A DNA stretch of 64,000 nucleotides from Sebastes aleutianus (GCA_916700875.1 CAKAKS010000060.1:7504834-7568833), one strand, 5' to 3'. Positions 24,239-35,394 are shown, counted from the stretch's first letter. Notes: a model not told the origin generated them from the sequence alone. Made by a program: numbers and translations.

Positions 24239-25261
24239 ATGGGTAAAAGCAAAGAGCTCTCTAAAGACCTTCGCAACCTTATTGTTGCAAAACATACTGA
24301 TGACATTGGTTACAGACGCATTTCTAAACTTCTGAATGTTCCAGTAAGCACTGTTGGGGCCATAATCCGGATGTGGAAAGAACATCATTTCACCTTAAAC
24401 TGGCCACGACCAGGTGCTCCTCGCAAGATTTCAGACAGAGGAGTGAAAAGAATTATCAGAAGAGTTGTCCAAGAGCCAAGGACCACTTGTGGAGAGCTTC
24501 AGAAAGACCTGGAATTAGCAGGTACAGTTGTTTCAAAGAAATCAATAAGTAATGCACTCAACCGCCATGGCCTGTATGCACGCTCACCACGCAAGACTCC
24601 ATTGCTGAAGAAAAAGCATGTTGAAGCTCGTTTAAAGTTTGTTGCACAACATTTGGACAAGCCTGTGAAATACTGGGAGAATATAGTCTGGTCAGATGAG
24701 AGCAAAGTTTAACTCTTTGGATGCCATAATACACACCATGTTTGGAGGACAAATGGCACTGCACATCACCCTAAAAACACCATACCAACAGTGAAGTTTG
24801 GAGGTGGGAACATCATGGTGTGGGGCTGCTTTTCAGCATACGGTACTGGCAAACTTCACATAATTGAAGGAAGGATGAATGGAAAAATGTACCGAGACAT
24901 TCTTCATAAAAATCTGCTGCCATCTACCAGGATGATGAAGATGAAACGAGGGTGGACATTTCAGTAAGACAATGATCCCAAACACACAGCCAAGGAAACT
25001 CTCAATTGGTTTCAGAGAAAGAAAATAAAGCTGCTAGAATGGCCCAGCCAATCACCTGACTTGAATCCCCTTGAAAATCTATGGAAAGAACTGAAGATCA
25101 GAGTTCATAGAAGAGGCCCACGGAACCTTCAAGATTTAAAGACTGTTTGTGTGGAAGAATGGGCCAAAATCAGCCCTGAGCAATGCATACGACTAGTTTC
25201 TCCATACAGGAGGCGTCTTGAAGCTGTCATTACCAACAAAGGCTTTTGTACAAAGTATTAA
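24239..25261 (+). pseudogene. Tc1-like transposase, two nonsense codons
   Basis: Reads MGKSKELSKDLRN at the N-terminus, then an HTH region (RISKLLNVPVSTVGAIIRMW), a second DNA-binding part (GVKRIIRRVVQEP), and the DDE catalytic domain: WSDESK for the first Asp, DNDPKHT for the second, [11 protein letters not shown] for the Glu. The frame is continuous to the stop at 25259-25261, about 340 codons, a normal Tc1 length, except for TAA at 24710-24712 (where the family usually has Glu) and TAA at 24965-24967 (where it usually has Gln). ATG 24239 was chosen over the ATG just before it because of its better context (A at -3, G at +4). It cannot make full-length enzyme. Few lesions suggest fairly recent loss of activity. 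Confidence 0.93.
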
Positions 25262-25277
25262 ATAAATATCAGTAAGC

Positions 25278-25477
25278 GTGTTCAATACTTTTTCCCTGTG
25301 TCATTTCACATTATTACACATAACTTTATTTCTGAACTTATTTATTTTGGTTTCTTTGTATATATAGATTACTTGGGTTGTTACCAACATCTGGTGAAAA
25401 TGTCATGTCAATATTACCTTTGGAAATATATTTACTGAGAAAAATGGTGACGTGTTCAATACTTATTTTACCCGCTG
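25278..25477 (-). repeat. Right terminal inverted repeat of the Tc1-like element
   Basis: Mirror of 23860-24059. GTGTTCAATACTT appears at 25278-25290 and again near 25453-25465. It ends TTATTTTACCCGCTG before the flanking TA. Confidence 0.9.
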
Positions 25478-25479
25478 TA

Positions 25480-26517
25480 TTAGAGAGAGAATTATGACCT
25501 GTATAACTTCCTAACAGCTTGCCGAGATTTTTTTTTAATCAAAGCAGATATTTAAATAATCATAATCATTTGAATTGTGTTTTTATGCAAATAACCACTT
25601 TAGATGACAATAACAAAGTACAGTACAGCTCTGTGTACAGTAGGCTACCCTCCCTGCCCCGAAAAATAGGGCTCTCCCAGAAGCTACGGTGTAATTCGAA
25701 CACTGTAATTTACCATGCATATAATCTTATTATATTATATATTATATTATAAAATATATCGAACATTGAATGACATCAGATGTAAAATGTTATTCCTTCA
25801 TTTAGCGCAGAGATTTCAAAAGTGGCAGATACAATTTCTGAGTGTCAGACAGTGAAAAAAGTTGATTTCAGACCCTGCCCCCAGCCTCATTTCATCTTGC
25901 ATGTTCTGACAACAAAAAGAATAGTTGCTCTTTTACCAAAACCGATCTTCCTCCGATCCCCCAGCCCCCTCCTCCTTCTCCTCTTCTTTTCTTTTGGATT
26001 TTATTCCTTCCCCAGTCGAAAAAAAAAAGAAGCGGCGCTTTCACACAGTAAATAAAGTTTAGTTGTTTCCTTAGCCGTAGCCTCCCCCAGCCCTGTTTAT
26101 CAGGCAGACTTCAAAGTGGCACACTGACATGTGGCTCTATCTTCCCCCTGCTCTGTGAAATAGGGTCACAGGCAGCACTTGGCTTTCAGAAAAAAAACTT
26201 TTCCCTTTCATGTACGAACCTAGTGGGTGAGAGGAACTAAAGGGGGCCATGCCAGCCAGCCACCCACCTGCTATCCAAACTGAGACACACACTGCGGCTA
26301 GTCCTCTGCCTTGTGTGTGTGTGGGTGTGTGTGCGTGGGTGGATGTGGACGAGTTGTTGTTTTTGTGCACTTTTCTCAACTGGTCATTGCAGGCCAGCAG
26401 TCAGCCCTGCCCATGTTTTGCTTGGGTGTATCTATCTCGCCTGTTGTTTTTGGTATGATTTTATTCATTGAGTTTCTCCCTCTCTCTGTGTGTGTTTTCT
26501 TTTTCTCTCTTCTGTAG
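25480..26517. other. Sequence upstream of the ldlrad4 start exon
   Basis: No exon recognised. Includes a pyrimidine-rich patch at 25950-26010 and a TG-rich patch at 26305-26340. The last 45 bases are a strong polypyrimidine tract (TTTTCTTTTTCTCTCTTCTG) ending in TAG at 26515-26517, a good splice acceptor. I cannot locate a core promoter. Confidence 0.5.
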
Positions 26518-27120
26518 CTGTGGAGTCGGTGTGAGAGCGCCTCCGTGCTTCGTGCTGAGCTCGGGACTGCAGCAACGGGACAAAAGACATAAGAGGAGAA
26601 AGAGAGGACGGGAGGCAACAAAATCACGGGAACAAATCGTCGAAAGAGAATCGGCGGAGACGGCATGTTGATTAGAGCTGAGTTTAAGAGACAAACCTGA
26701 CTGTGGAGGAGACACTGAGAGATATATAGATTCTTAGCTCACAGACAAGAAAGAGGCTCACCTGAAGCCACACAGGTTGGAAAAGTGAGAGCCACGAATT
26801 CAGGGTGCTGGCCATGGCTGCAGGCCTGCTGCTGGGAGGATAGAGTTCAACCACACCTACACTGCAACTTCCTCAACCTTCATCCATCCTCTCGTAACCT
26901 GAATCAGTGTGTCGAGACCCCTCCAACTTCCTCTTCCTCTAAGCCATCACCACATTGCCCAAGTCCTGTGTACTCAACACTGTTAAAAGCCAGTGACATC
27001 GTCACACAGACTAGTTAACCAGTCAGCTGTGTTACTTGGAGAGAGTCACTCTGCGGCAGTCGCAGTCGTTGCAGAGTTTGACGTACAGCGGCCTTTTTTA
27101 TTCCCGCACATGGACTGTTG

Positions 27121-27324
27121 ATGAAGAAAGATGGCAGCGAGACTGGCAGGCGCCGCCCCTTCCTCTCGGCCACCCTCCCTCCCCCCAGCGGGCGTGGCTC
27201 GGACCGGTTAAGGTGTGTCTGTTGGCATCCATCGCAGCATCGGCAGCAGCTGGCAGCAGCTGGCAGAGCGCGGGAAGGAGCAGTATGCAGGAAACTGACT
27301 TACCGGCCACAAATGCCTTTAAAG
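27121..27324 (+). promoter_or_regulatory. Overlapping upstream ORF across the ldlrad4 start codon
   Basis: An ATG at 27121 opens a frame with no stop before the exon end. It runs out of frame over the ldlrad4 ATG at 27285. A second ATG at 27131 in a strong context (AAAGATGG) opens a 26-codon ORF ending at TAA 27209-27211. If the transcript includes this region, ribosomes reaching 27285 would have to bypass or reinitiate after these ORFs, predicting low basal translation. Sequence is seen; effect is inference. Confidence 0.5.
27285..27324 (+). CDS. ldlrad4: ldlrad4 coding exon 1 (start codon)
   Basis: ATG at 27285 encodes MQETDLPATNAFK plus the first base of a Glu codon. The mammalian LDLRAD4 N-terminus has the same length and ends ATNAFTE. 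Donor GTAAAC follows at 27325. Phase 1 matches the exon at 57654, where AG completes GAG. It is the first in-frame ATG, with A at -3. LDLRAD4 is a small single-pass membrane protein of endosomes that restrains TGF-beta signalling by binding SMAD2/3 and recruiting NEDD4-type ligases through PY motifs. This exon gives only the short lumenal N-terminus. Confidence 0.85.
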
Positions 27325-27367
27325 GTAAACACTGATAATGCAATGTGTGTCAAATGTAACACAATAA

Positions 27368-27640
27368 CATGTTAACGCAAATTTGTTTTAATGCCACTAT
27401 TTTCTTTAACGAAACTTTTTAGGTTGTAGCGGCCTCAGTTATGAAACTAGAAAACCTAAACCTCCATTGGTACCAACCATGCCATAATAGCTTTTCGAGA
27501 AGGAGGCTACATAACGCTCCAAACTTGCGCAAAATTTTGGTGAGGAAAAACTGTCATGGCCATTTTCAGAGGGGTCCCTTGACCTCTGACCTCAAGATAT
27601 GAGATTGAAAATGGGTACATAATACACACAGTAAGCCCTA
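27368..27640 (-). mobile_element. hAT-type family-1 relic, truncated
   Basis: Starts near CATGTTAACGCAAATTTG and contains the family-1 and shared-core blocks in reverse (CCATTGGTACCAACCATG, AACGCTCCAAACTTGCG, GGTCCCTTGACCTCTGACCT). It breaks off near 27640. A perfect DR1 motif on the minus strand is at 27580-27592, about 255 bp inside the intron from the donor. Confidence 0.55.
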
Positions 27641-28786
27641 TGAACATAAAAACAACGTGGGGAGCATCTGGACGAGCCAACGAACAGCACGGGGGAGGAG
27701 ATGCTGCAATTTATTGATACAATGTTTGCGTCCTTTTTGTAAAATAATTAGTGAACTGTTCATCATAACATTTTTATTTGTGAACAAATATAATTAGTTA
27801 AACATTATTTAAAAGTTTTCTGAATCTGCTCTTTTAGGGCAAACATTTCAGACAGAATTACATGTTCAGACAAAGGCTGTGATGTGTGTAAATAATACAA
27901 TAATCCTTTAACTAGTAATAACTATGGTCCAAAATGATCAAAAACCTTCACATTTTCTTGGGGGAGGACCCCTAACCCCAATATCTTCTAATATCTTTTA
28001 TTCACTCTAGAAATTGAGAAAATGTAGGAGCGTCCTGACTGGGACACTGCTCCTAAAACCTGAATAATAGCCGACTATAGGCTACAAATAACACAGGAAA
28101 GCACTTTAACTATTAACACTAAACAGTGTTATAGGCCTACTATAGAAGATGCATAGCCCAAGTATAATAATATAGCAATAAAACCACAGCTGATTATGAC
28201 TGTCTCAGTATAACATGCTTAAAGAAATAATAAACAAACAGGAAAAAGTCACGAGAGATTGCTGATAGCGGCCGATACACACGCCAACATGTGAATAAGG
28301 AGAGTACTGACACTTATTGTTTTCCACTTCAAGCACTGATGTAAAACCTTTTAGAATTGCTGACTCATCAACATAGGCTTCTTTATGCATGCTTGTACAG
28401 TACATCTACAGTTTCTGTGAGTTGACATCTCCAGTTTGAGGGAATCAGACAGGTCACACTGTTCGAGGTGAAAAGTTCACAGCCGTCCTCGGTGGAAATA
28501 ATAAGCTCTGTGCTGCCCACAGTATTAGCCTCTGTAAACTAAAGCTTAATGGTTTGTCATTAAAACATAATCACTTACTCTAATTATGATTGTTGTAACT
28601 GAAGTCGTATGCAGGCAGCGCTCCCTCTGGGGAGTAACTTCCTCTCTTGCAGCTGAACCGTTGCTCAAACCTAATATCTAATGACTGGGTTCAGACCTGT
28701 GACATGCTGACTGACCTCAGTCAGATCATGAGATGAAATCTGTTTACTTTTAGTCAAATCAGGGTGTTTTAAGAAGACATTTAAAG
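27641..28786. other. No gene recognised
   Basis: AT-rich intronic sequence, no exon or element end recognised. Confidence 0.4.
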
Positions 28787-29136
28787 TAGGGTTGTCAAAG
28801 TTAACGCGATAAAAACTTGTTAACGCAAATTCTTTTCAACGCCACTAATTTCTTTAATGTAACTTGGGATTTTTAGGTTGTAGCGGTTGTAGTTTTAAAG
28901 CTAGTTTGTCGTGAAAGATGCTAAATAACGCTCCAAACTTACTTAAATTTTGGCGAGGAAAAACTGGCATGTCCATTTTCAAAGGGGCCCCTTGACCTCC
29001 AACCTCAAGATATGTGAATGTAAATGGGTTCTCTGGGTACCCACGAGTCTCCCCTTTACAGACATGCCCACTTTATGATAATCACATGCAGTTTGGGGCA
29101 AGTCATAGTCAAGTCAGCACACTGACACACTGACAG
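28787..29136 (-). mobile_element. hAT-type family-1 half of a chimeric element
   Basis: Begins TAGGGTTGTCAAAGTTAACG, the family-1 right terminus read in reverse. It continues through the shared core (GTGGGTACCC-type block reversed) to CAGCACACTGACACACTGAC. At about 29137 the match switches to family 2. The DR1 site is mutated here (TGACCTCCAACCT). Confidence 0.6.
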
Positions 29137-29998
29137 CATGGATATGACCTACACCTTCACATGTTAAATCCAAAGTGGTAAACACTACACATCCAGTAAA
29201 GTACGGAAACACTTTGGGTTTCACACATTGCAGGAAAAGCAGAGCTAGACATCACGGCTAAAGCTGCATTCTAACTCTGTCATGGACAGGAAGCGTTATC
29301 GTATTGCGGTAACGTGCGGTCAAGCCGGCCGTCACTCTCATGTCCGTGGTCATATGGGCCGACGCTACAACTGTAGAGCACCCATATACTGACATTTATG
29401 TTAAATGCATTCAAACGGCCCCGATGGAGCTGACCATGGATGTATAAAGAGAACGGAGCTGACGGGAGAGATAGAGACAACCCTGGCGAAGTTAGAGGAA
29501 GTATACACGTGTGAATACGTCCGGTTTTCAAAATAAGGTGTTAACAAAGGGAACTGTATATACAAAATACATATATGGAAATAAGATTGATTGGATTATA
29601 TTCACCAGAAGTATAAAACATTACATGTCCCTTATAAATTAAAAAGAAAATACCACTAATTTGTGAGGGAAATGTCTTTATTCTTTGAATTTTGGGTTGC
29701 TGGAAAAAAATATTATAAATAATATTCTGACAATGACTGATATATTTGACTTCAGGACATCTCTGACTACATACGTGCTGGAAATCAAACATTTTACTGT
29801 ATTAATTTAGATATTTTCCAAAGTAAAAGTCCCTAGTAGTGTATGATTCAACTTTGTCTCATGGTCTAATGTTTAAAAAAGTTAACAAAAATAACTCATA
29901 TCGAATCGCGATACTTAAAAATTGCAATACATAATGAATCAGCACCCAAGTATGGTGATAGTATCAAATCGGGAGATAGGTGTATCATATCAGCCCTA
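29137..29998 (+). mobile_element. hAT-type family-2 half of a chimeric element
   Basis: From GGATATGACCTACACC it follows 45276-46104 closely: TAAATCCAAAGTGGTAAACA, CACTTTGGGTTTCACACATT, GCCGACGCTACAACTGTAG. It ends ATCATATCAGCCCTA. Bases flanking the combined unit (ATTTAAAG before 28787, GTATGTAC after 29998) do not match as a target duplication, so the two halves were probably joined by recombination or nested insertion. The 83-codon minus frame at 29280-29531 belongs to the repeat. Confidence 0.6.
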
Positions 29999-30667
29999 GT
30001 ATGTACCACTGGTTGTAAGAGGAAAAAGTAGAGCTAGCATCAACAGTGTCACACAGAAAGCAGATCTCAGCACCGTTGGGGTGCTGCTTCTTCCAGAAGG
30101 AACCCATCCTCTGTGTGTTCTCCATCATGTGAACAAACAGCCTCTTCAGACAGACTTATGCAGATAATACACCCATGAAGGAGGACTGATGGCATCCTCT
30201 CATGTCTCCTCCCTGTCTGGATTTTCAGACTGCTGCAGTGAATTTCTCATCCTGCCATTTTCTCTTTGATTGCCGAGAGTTCGGAGTCCTGCTGCGATGT
30301 TTCCATTGGCAATGTTAACCAGCGCACACGTAGGGATGCGCTCCTCCACTCACCACCGATTTGTCAAAGCAATTTGACTTGCGGCTGAAGCTCGCTCAGT
30401 CGCGTAAACGACCACGGGCACGGAGCGGTTGACAGAACCTTTATTCTGAATATGATGGCATCTCCGAGACAGACATCTCACTCTGTGAGCTTACAGAAAA
30501 CCGCACTGACGGAGTGACTGAGCCGCTGACACATTCACATAGACCTTAGCTGGCTGCTCTCTGTTGTTTCCTATATGGGTAATTAAACTGAACGTAGAGC
30601 CTAGTGGGGCTAGTATGCAGTGTGTGTGCTGCGTGGTTAAGAGTTTGATTAATGCACTTCAAATCTT
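29999..30667. other. No gene recognised
   Basis: Unique-looking intronic sequence. Confidence 0.4.
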
Positions 30668-30693
30668 CACACACACACACACACGCACACACA

Positions 30694-30730
<37 letters not shown>
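30668..30730. repeat. (CA)n microsatellite
   Basis: Interrupted only by a CG and an AA unit. Confidence 0.95.
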
Positions 30731-30733
<3 letters not shown>

Positions 30734-31067
30734 CTTATCTGTGAATATGTGTATGCATCCCGCTGTTATTATTAGTGTGGTCAACTACTTGCAGATATGG
30801 AGAAATCACTCCAGAGCCGAGCCTTCTCTCTGTTCTCAAACCACATGTGTTACATAATTCATCAGCTGTGTGTGTATGTGTGTGTGTGTGTGTATGTCTG
30901 GGTTAGTTCTGGTCAGTCTCCGCTGAGGTCCTGTAGGGTTGAAAGAGGGGAATGAGGTCGTCGGGCGGTAGTAAACAAACGTGCCAACATTCAATTGTAG
31001 GTGGACACCCCGTGGTCGATAGCTGTTAACGTAAGGTTTTGTTTACTGCGCCGGGTTCATGTCAGGT

Positions 31068-31069
<2 letters not shown>

Positions 31070-31111
<42 letters not shown>
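31070..31111. repeat. (CA)n microsatellite
   Basis: Pure CA run, followed by a short (GT)n run at about 31147-31160. Confidence 0.95.
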
Positions 31112-31114
<3 letters not shown>

Positions 31115-31314
31115 GTCTGGCCTTCCACTCTGCCCAGCCGGGTCTGTGTGTGTGTGTGTGTCTGTCTGCCTCTGTGTTCAGTTGCATTTTAATCCACACT
31201 GATTTCCATGGCGAGCTTGTTATTGTAAGCATTGTGTTCTCAGGCAGACACAGACCAAGGCCGTGTTACCAACACTGGAAAAACAACTTTTTACTCCCAT
31301 CACACTCTTTCAAC

Positions 31315-32050
31315 TTAAAGGTGCAATGTATAAGGAAGAGAGGAGGCTGTATTACGCACGAGCTTGTAGCCGGGCACTGCGTAATGCGCGGAGAGAGCAG
31401 CCTCTAAACGCCGCCATTTACGAGTAGAGGGCCGGCAAACGTGACTTTGACTAAACCACTGTTTATATAGATGGACAACGCATCTCCTCATCTTCCTCTC
31501 ACTATACAGGAAACACTACCGCTTTTGTCCACAGGGACCACTAAAATCGACACCAAATGAAAGTTCCTCGTAGTAACCTTAAAGCCCCCCCTCCAGTGTA
31601 TTTAGTCATTTCTATGGTATTTAATATTTATTTGAGTCATTTCCTGACTCAGTTGATTAGCCACACTGTTTGCCAAAAACTTAATTTTGTGCTCAAAGTA
31701 AAAAAAAAAAAGAAGGTTGTTGGTAAAACGGGAATATGACGTATGGCTATAGTAGGAGCTGCAGGTTATAAGTCATCCTACAAACTTGCGCAGGCACTCA
31801 AGATCGTTTGAGTTTGAGCAGAAAACTGATAAATCTGTTAGCTTGTCTTTTTAGTTAGTTAGCTAGTCCAACTTGTTGCATTAGCTAACTGAGATTTTTC
31901 ATTTTATTTTTTATTTTCCTCCACCTTAGTTTAGTGTGTTTATTTTCACAACAGCATTTGTGTGTGCCGAGAACGGGTTCAATCAACGCAGTGGATTACA
32001 CTAAACAACACTGACTGTCTCTCTCACTCCCTCTCTTCTTTACCATCTCC
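31315..32050. other. Possible repeat start (TTAAAGGTGCAATGTATAAG); no gene
   Basis: The TTAAAGGTGCAATGTATAAG start resembles the terminus of a common fish repeat (recollection, not checked). 31340-31440 is CpG-rich. No matching second end is visible. Confidence 0.3.
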
Positions 32051-32054
32051 TAAA

Positions 32055-32420
32055 GCAGCCGATGCCGTTTTGGAGGTATGCCGGCCTCAAACCGGTCCGG
32101 ATGACGACAGTGAACACAACTTTCCGCCCAAAAGAAAACAAGAGAAATGTCCTGTCAGTGAAATAAACGAATCACAGTGCAGTCCGGTGCGGTGTCGGTG
32201 CTGGAGCTGAGGCGAGAGCAGCCGGTGCCGGTGGACGGTGAACCTCCAAAAATTTTCGAAACTGCATTTCAAACGGCGGACCTCGGCAACATGTCTATCC
32301 GTCCACCGGTGCGCTGTGGCCGGCGTGCGGCAGTTCGGCTCCTCGGTGCAGCAGCTGCCAGACGGCCGCCTCGCCAGGAGGAGACGGTGAAGAAGAGAGC
32401 GAGTGAGAGAGAGTCAGTGT
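32055..32420. other. CpG-rich patch inside the intron
   Basis: High density of CG dinucleotides (for example ATGCCGGCCTCAAACCGGTC, GTGGCCGGCGTGCGGCAG) compared with the AT-rich surroundings. Open frames exist on both strands (31962-32210 and 32177-32473 on +), but I recognise no domain. It could be an intronic CpG island or an exon of a mobile element. Confidence 0.4.
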
Positions 32421-33704
32421 GTTGCGCTACTTCTTGTCTCATTTTTGGTCTGATAAACAGTAAATTCATCTAAACTGGGTTGAAAAACGATGCAATCTGG
32501 TTGCCATGGTAGTGGATTACATCTGACTATTAACCACACCCCCGTTCTCTGTTTGAGAAAGAACGTTAACCAAAAAACAGGAAGTAACATTGTCTGGAGG
32601 GGGACATTAAGCCATCCGTAGCATTCCCAATCCTCTACTAACCAACGTCTTGATGGAAACCACGTACAGTCAATGAATGAGATCTTTTGTAGAATAAAGT
32701 GGCGTCTACTCTGGGTTGGATTTTGTAAGAAAGTCTGCTGGATTGCAGTGTGTCACTAAGCAAAGGGTGGTCTTCCTTTGCAGTCATAAATAAAACTTTG
32801 TGAAAGCCCAATGAAAAAAAAAAAATCATGTCCCACCATTTGTTTTCTTTAAAAAAGAGGAAGAGGAGAAGCAATGTCCTCTCAGCAGGAACCAAAAAAA
32901 ATCTCCCTCTAAATCTCACCAATGTCATATTTTCTTCACCTCCATTTTCTAACAGCCCCCTTGAGGCAGTCGATATACAGAGAGACAATACTGCAGAGTC
33001 AGTCCCAGTCTGCCTCCCTCTTTCTCATCCTCCTGTCTTTTCCCTCTCTGCATTTGACACATTTTCTCACTCTGCCTCTCCCTAGGTGGCCACCTTTTTC
33101 TGTCCATCCCCATTTATCTCACTCCGTCTGTCATCCCGTCCTCCTCCCTCCTCTGCTCCGTCTCGCACTGTGGTCTCCCACCACAGTCAATCCATATTGA
33201 GCTGTACTAATGTGGAGCCCTCGCCCATCCATAAAGTGACTGACAGCTCTGGGTTATTAGATGAGGACCTCCTGCCCCTCTGCCTGCCTGCTGCCTGGGG
33301 CGGAGGCCTCACACACACTGGATATCTGTCTGTCTGCCTCTTTGCTTGACTATGCACGGCTGAAATTAGACATACTTCAGTCTTTACAAGCCTAATATGT
33401 CACTATGCCAAGTTTCCACCACCACCTTTTTAGTGAGTACAAAAGCCACTTTCTGGTCTGGAGGGATTAAAGTTACTGATCACAGGAACGCTTCATTGCT
33501 TGGACATCTCGGAGCATGGGCTTGTTTGCTGTGGTGTTGGGTTGGTTGCGATGGTTCCTACGGTATCAGCTTTATCTCTGGCTCAATTCCAAACCACCCC
33601 CTACACCCTCTGCCCACCCACTTCCACTCTGTTTGCATGTTCGCGTGGATATTAAGTAACATCCCAAACCAGTTAGCGGGGATTGGAATTATAAAACCCT
33701 CCAA
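32421..33704. other. No gene recognised; pyrimidine-rich 33000-33180
   Basis: Contains a C/T-rich stretch. Overlapping frames on the + strand there are compositional. Confidence 0.4.
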
Positions 33705-33925
33705 GTAAACAACATTAGATGTAGCTGTACTGTTGTCCGGGTGGAAACAGAAAGGCTTATACACGCTGTACAGAGCCAGAAACAGGTTGAGATAACGAAA
33801 AGGAAAAAAAAGTGTGGAAATTTTTCAGAAATCGGGAGAAATACAGGAGAATAGTGACACCGGGAGAGGGCAATGAAAACGGGAGTCTCCCGGTAAAATT
33901 GGGAGAATATTGTTTGAGTGAAATA
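33705..33925 (+). repeat. Interspersed repeat V, uninterrupted copy
   Basis: Left block TTAGATGTAGCTGTACTG and TCCGGGTGGAAACAG match 48984-49028. Right block GGGAGAGGGCAATGAAAA, with CTCCCGG and AAAATTGGGAGA nearby, matches 49808-49855. In this copy the two blocks are joined by about 95 bases; in the 49-kb copy they are separated by a Tc1 fossil. Confidence 0.55.
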
Positions 33926-34789
33926 ACGTTAGGTAACTGGACGCAACCGTCACTAATGCTAAGATGCTAACGTAGCTCCTCCGGGATTTGAAGCTGTTAT
34001 TTTTCTCATTTTGACAATCTAACCGGTGACAACACATTAGTTCAGGTTCTAAGGACCGTGGCTGTTGGTTGTTGTTATTGATTTTGTTTAAATATGCCGA
34101 ATTGTAATTTTGTGGGTTATTGTTGGTATTGTTGATTCAGCTGAGCTAGCTAATATGAGCTAATGTCACTTTTTGCCATGGTAAATATTCCCCCATTCTG
34201 CAGCCTGATGGAGACACTAGTGTCAGTGTGACCAGGCATGGCAGAGGCAGCCTTCTTTTATTGCTGAAAAATTGGGATTGGCTTTCCTACACTAACTGGC
34301 AACTTGATCGCTGACGATACAGATATACCACGTGATGCCAACATCGTTATACTATTGATTCACAAGCCTTGTTAGAAATGGGAACCAAACGTCAGATATC
34401 TTCTACAGAGATAAACAAAACATTCATTTTGGACCCGTCAACATTTTTAAAAATTATTAATTTACAATCATCATAATTCTTTTTAGGAAAAGCCACTTTT
34501 ATTCTGCACCTTTTTAAAAGCTCTGTGGATGTATTACTAATTTTTTTTAAAGTTATCCATCTACTTAAAAATGTTATCAATAAAACCTTTAATAAGTATA
34601 TCTGCCCGCTAGCTTTAAGTCAGAAGACATTCCACCCATGTCATCCAGAATCCTGTTAGATAAATACAACAGTATATCACTTGTGATGTTATTCAATAGC
34701 AAATGGTTCAGAGACAGTTCCCAATGTCTTTAGGCTACTTATGGTTCAGCAAGCTAGTTTTAAAGGAGGAATTATAACTGCGCGTTCTG
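33926..34789. other. No gene recognised
   Basis: AT-rich intronic sequence. Confidence 0.4.
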
Positions 34790-34935
34790 CATCGCTCTGC
34801 AAAGAAAGCTTTTTTCAGAGTGTGAGCAGGCAGCTGAGCCCTGTGGGACGCCACAGGTGATGAGTAACAGGATGGGTTGTGTATCATGAACAAAAACATG
34901 CTGTTAAAAGACGATCAAGAGACAAGCCTCCGACA

Positions 34936-34987
<52 letters not shown>

Positions 34988-35394
34988 ACACACGTGCTTA
35001 CGGCAATCAATTAAAATTACATGATCTGCTGTGTAATATCTCTGCACTACGGTGTAAAAGAAGAAGTGGCCTAACCCCGGATTCCCAGTTGAAAACAACA
35101 TCCAAGCACAACATACTCAAACCTTTAATAAAACTACACGTTTAAAGAGGAATATTGTAGCTATGGGATTAAGGATCCAGGCTGTTTCTTCTCTAAACTC
35201 GTGCATGTAGAGAACGCCAGCATACCACTGGTCAGAGAGCTGTTTATAATAGATATAATGATGGAATCTGTATCAAAGATACCTTTGAGGAATTTTGTGG
35301 GAACACTATCTATTGAACAAGTAGAGCACCTCATATGGGACACAGTTTGCTGTAAAAACAACAGGGAAATAGGTTCAGGGTTTTCTGACATCAC
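34790..35394 (-). pseudogene. LINE reverse-transcriptase fragment
   Basis: On the minus strand, 35394-35161 encodes a stretch with CSTCSIDSVPTKFLKGIFD and IINSSLTSG, closely resembling the region leading into the RT domain of fish L2/CR1-type non-LTR elements. Farther along (34855-34835) lies CGVPQGS, a hallmark RT motif preceded by hydrophobic residues (LLLIT). Between them the frame is broken and a (CA)n run (about 34937-34984) is inserted. Downstream catalytic motifs (YADD) are not visible. Dead 5'-truncated copy; clade uncertain. Confidence 0.5.
34937..34984. repeat. (CA)n microsatellite
   Basis: Pure CA run inside the LINE remnant. Confidence 0.95.

Larger units (their letters stand above)
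23860..25477 (+). mobile_element. Tc1-like DNA transposon, complete, inactivated
   Basis: A 1618-bp element flanked by TA on both sides (23858-23859 and 25478-25479), as expected for Tc1/mariner insertion. Terminal inverted repeats of about 200 bp begin CAGCGGGTAAAATAAGTATT. Each carries an outer and an inner copy of the GTATTGAACAC motif, an IR/DR arrangement like that of other fish Tc1 elements. A single transposase frame lies between them, broken by two nonsense codons and no frameshift. It sits about 1 kb upstream of the predicted ldlrad4 start exon. Confidence 0.95.
26518..27324 (+). other. ldlrad4: Probable 5'UTR plus start exon of ldlrad4
   Basis: Boundaries are inferred: acceptor TTCTGTAG ending at 26517 and donor AAAG|GTAAAC with GT at 27325-27326. 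The coding part is only the last 40 bases. The remaining 767 bases would be 5'UTR and contain several ATGs, including short upstream ORFs at about 26664 and 26814 (the second in a strong GCCATGG context) and two near 27121-27211. An alternative is that transcription starts inside this segment and the acceptor is not used. Confidence 0.5.

Noticed and set aside
27036..27284. N-terminal extension of ldlrad4 in the same frame
   Set aside because: The frame is open but has no in-frame ATG before 27285; it would need a TTG start.
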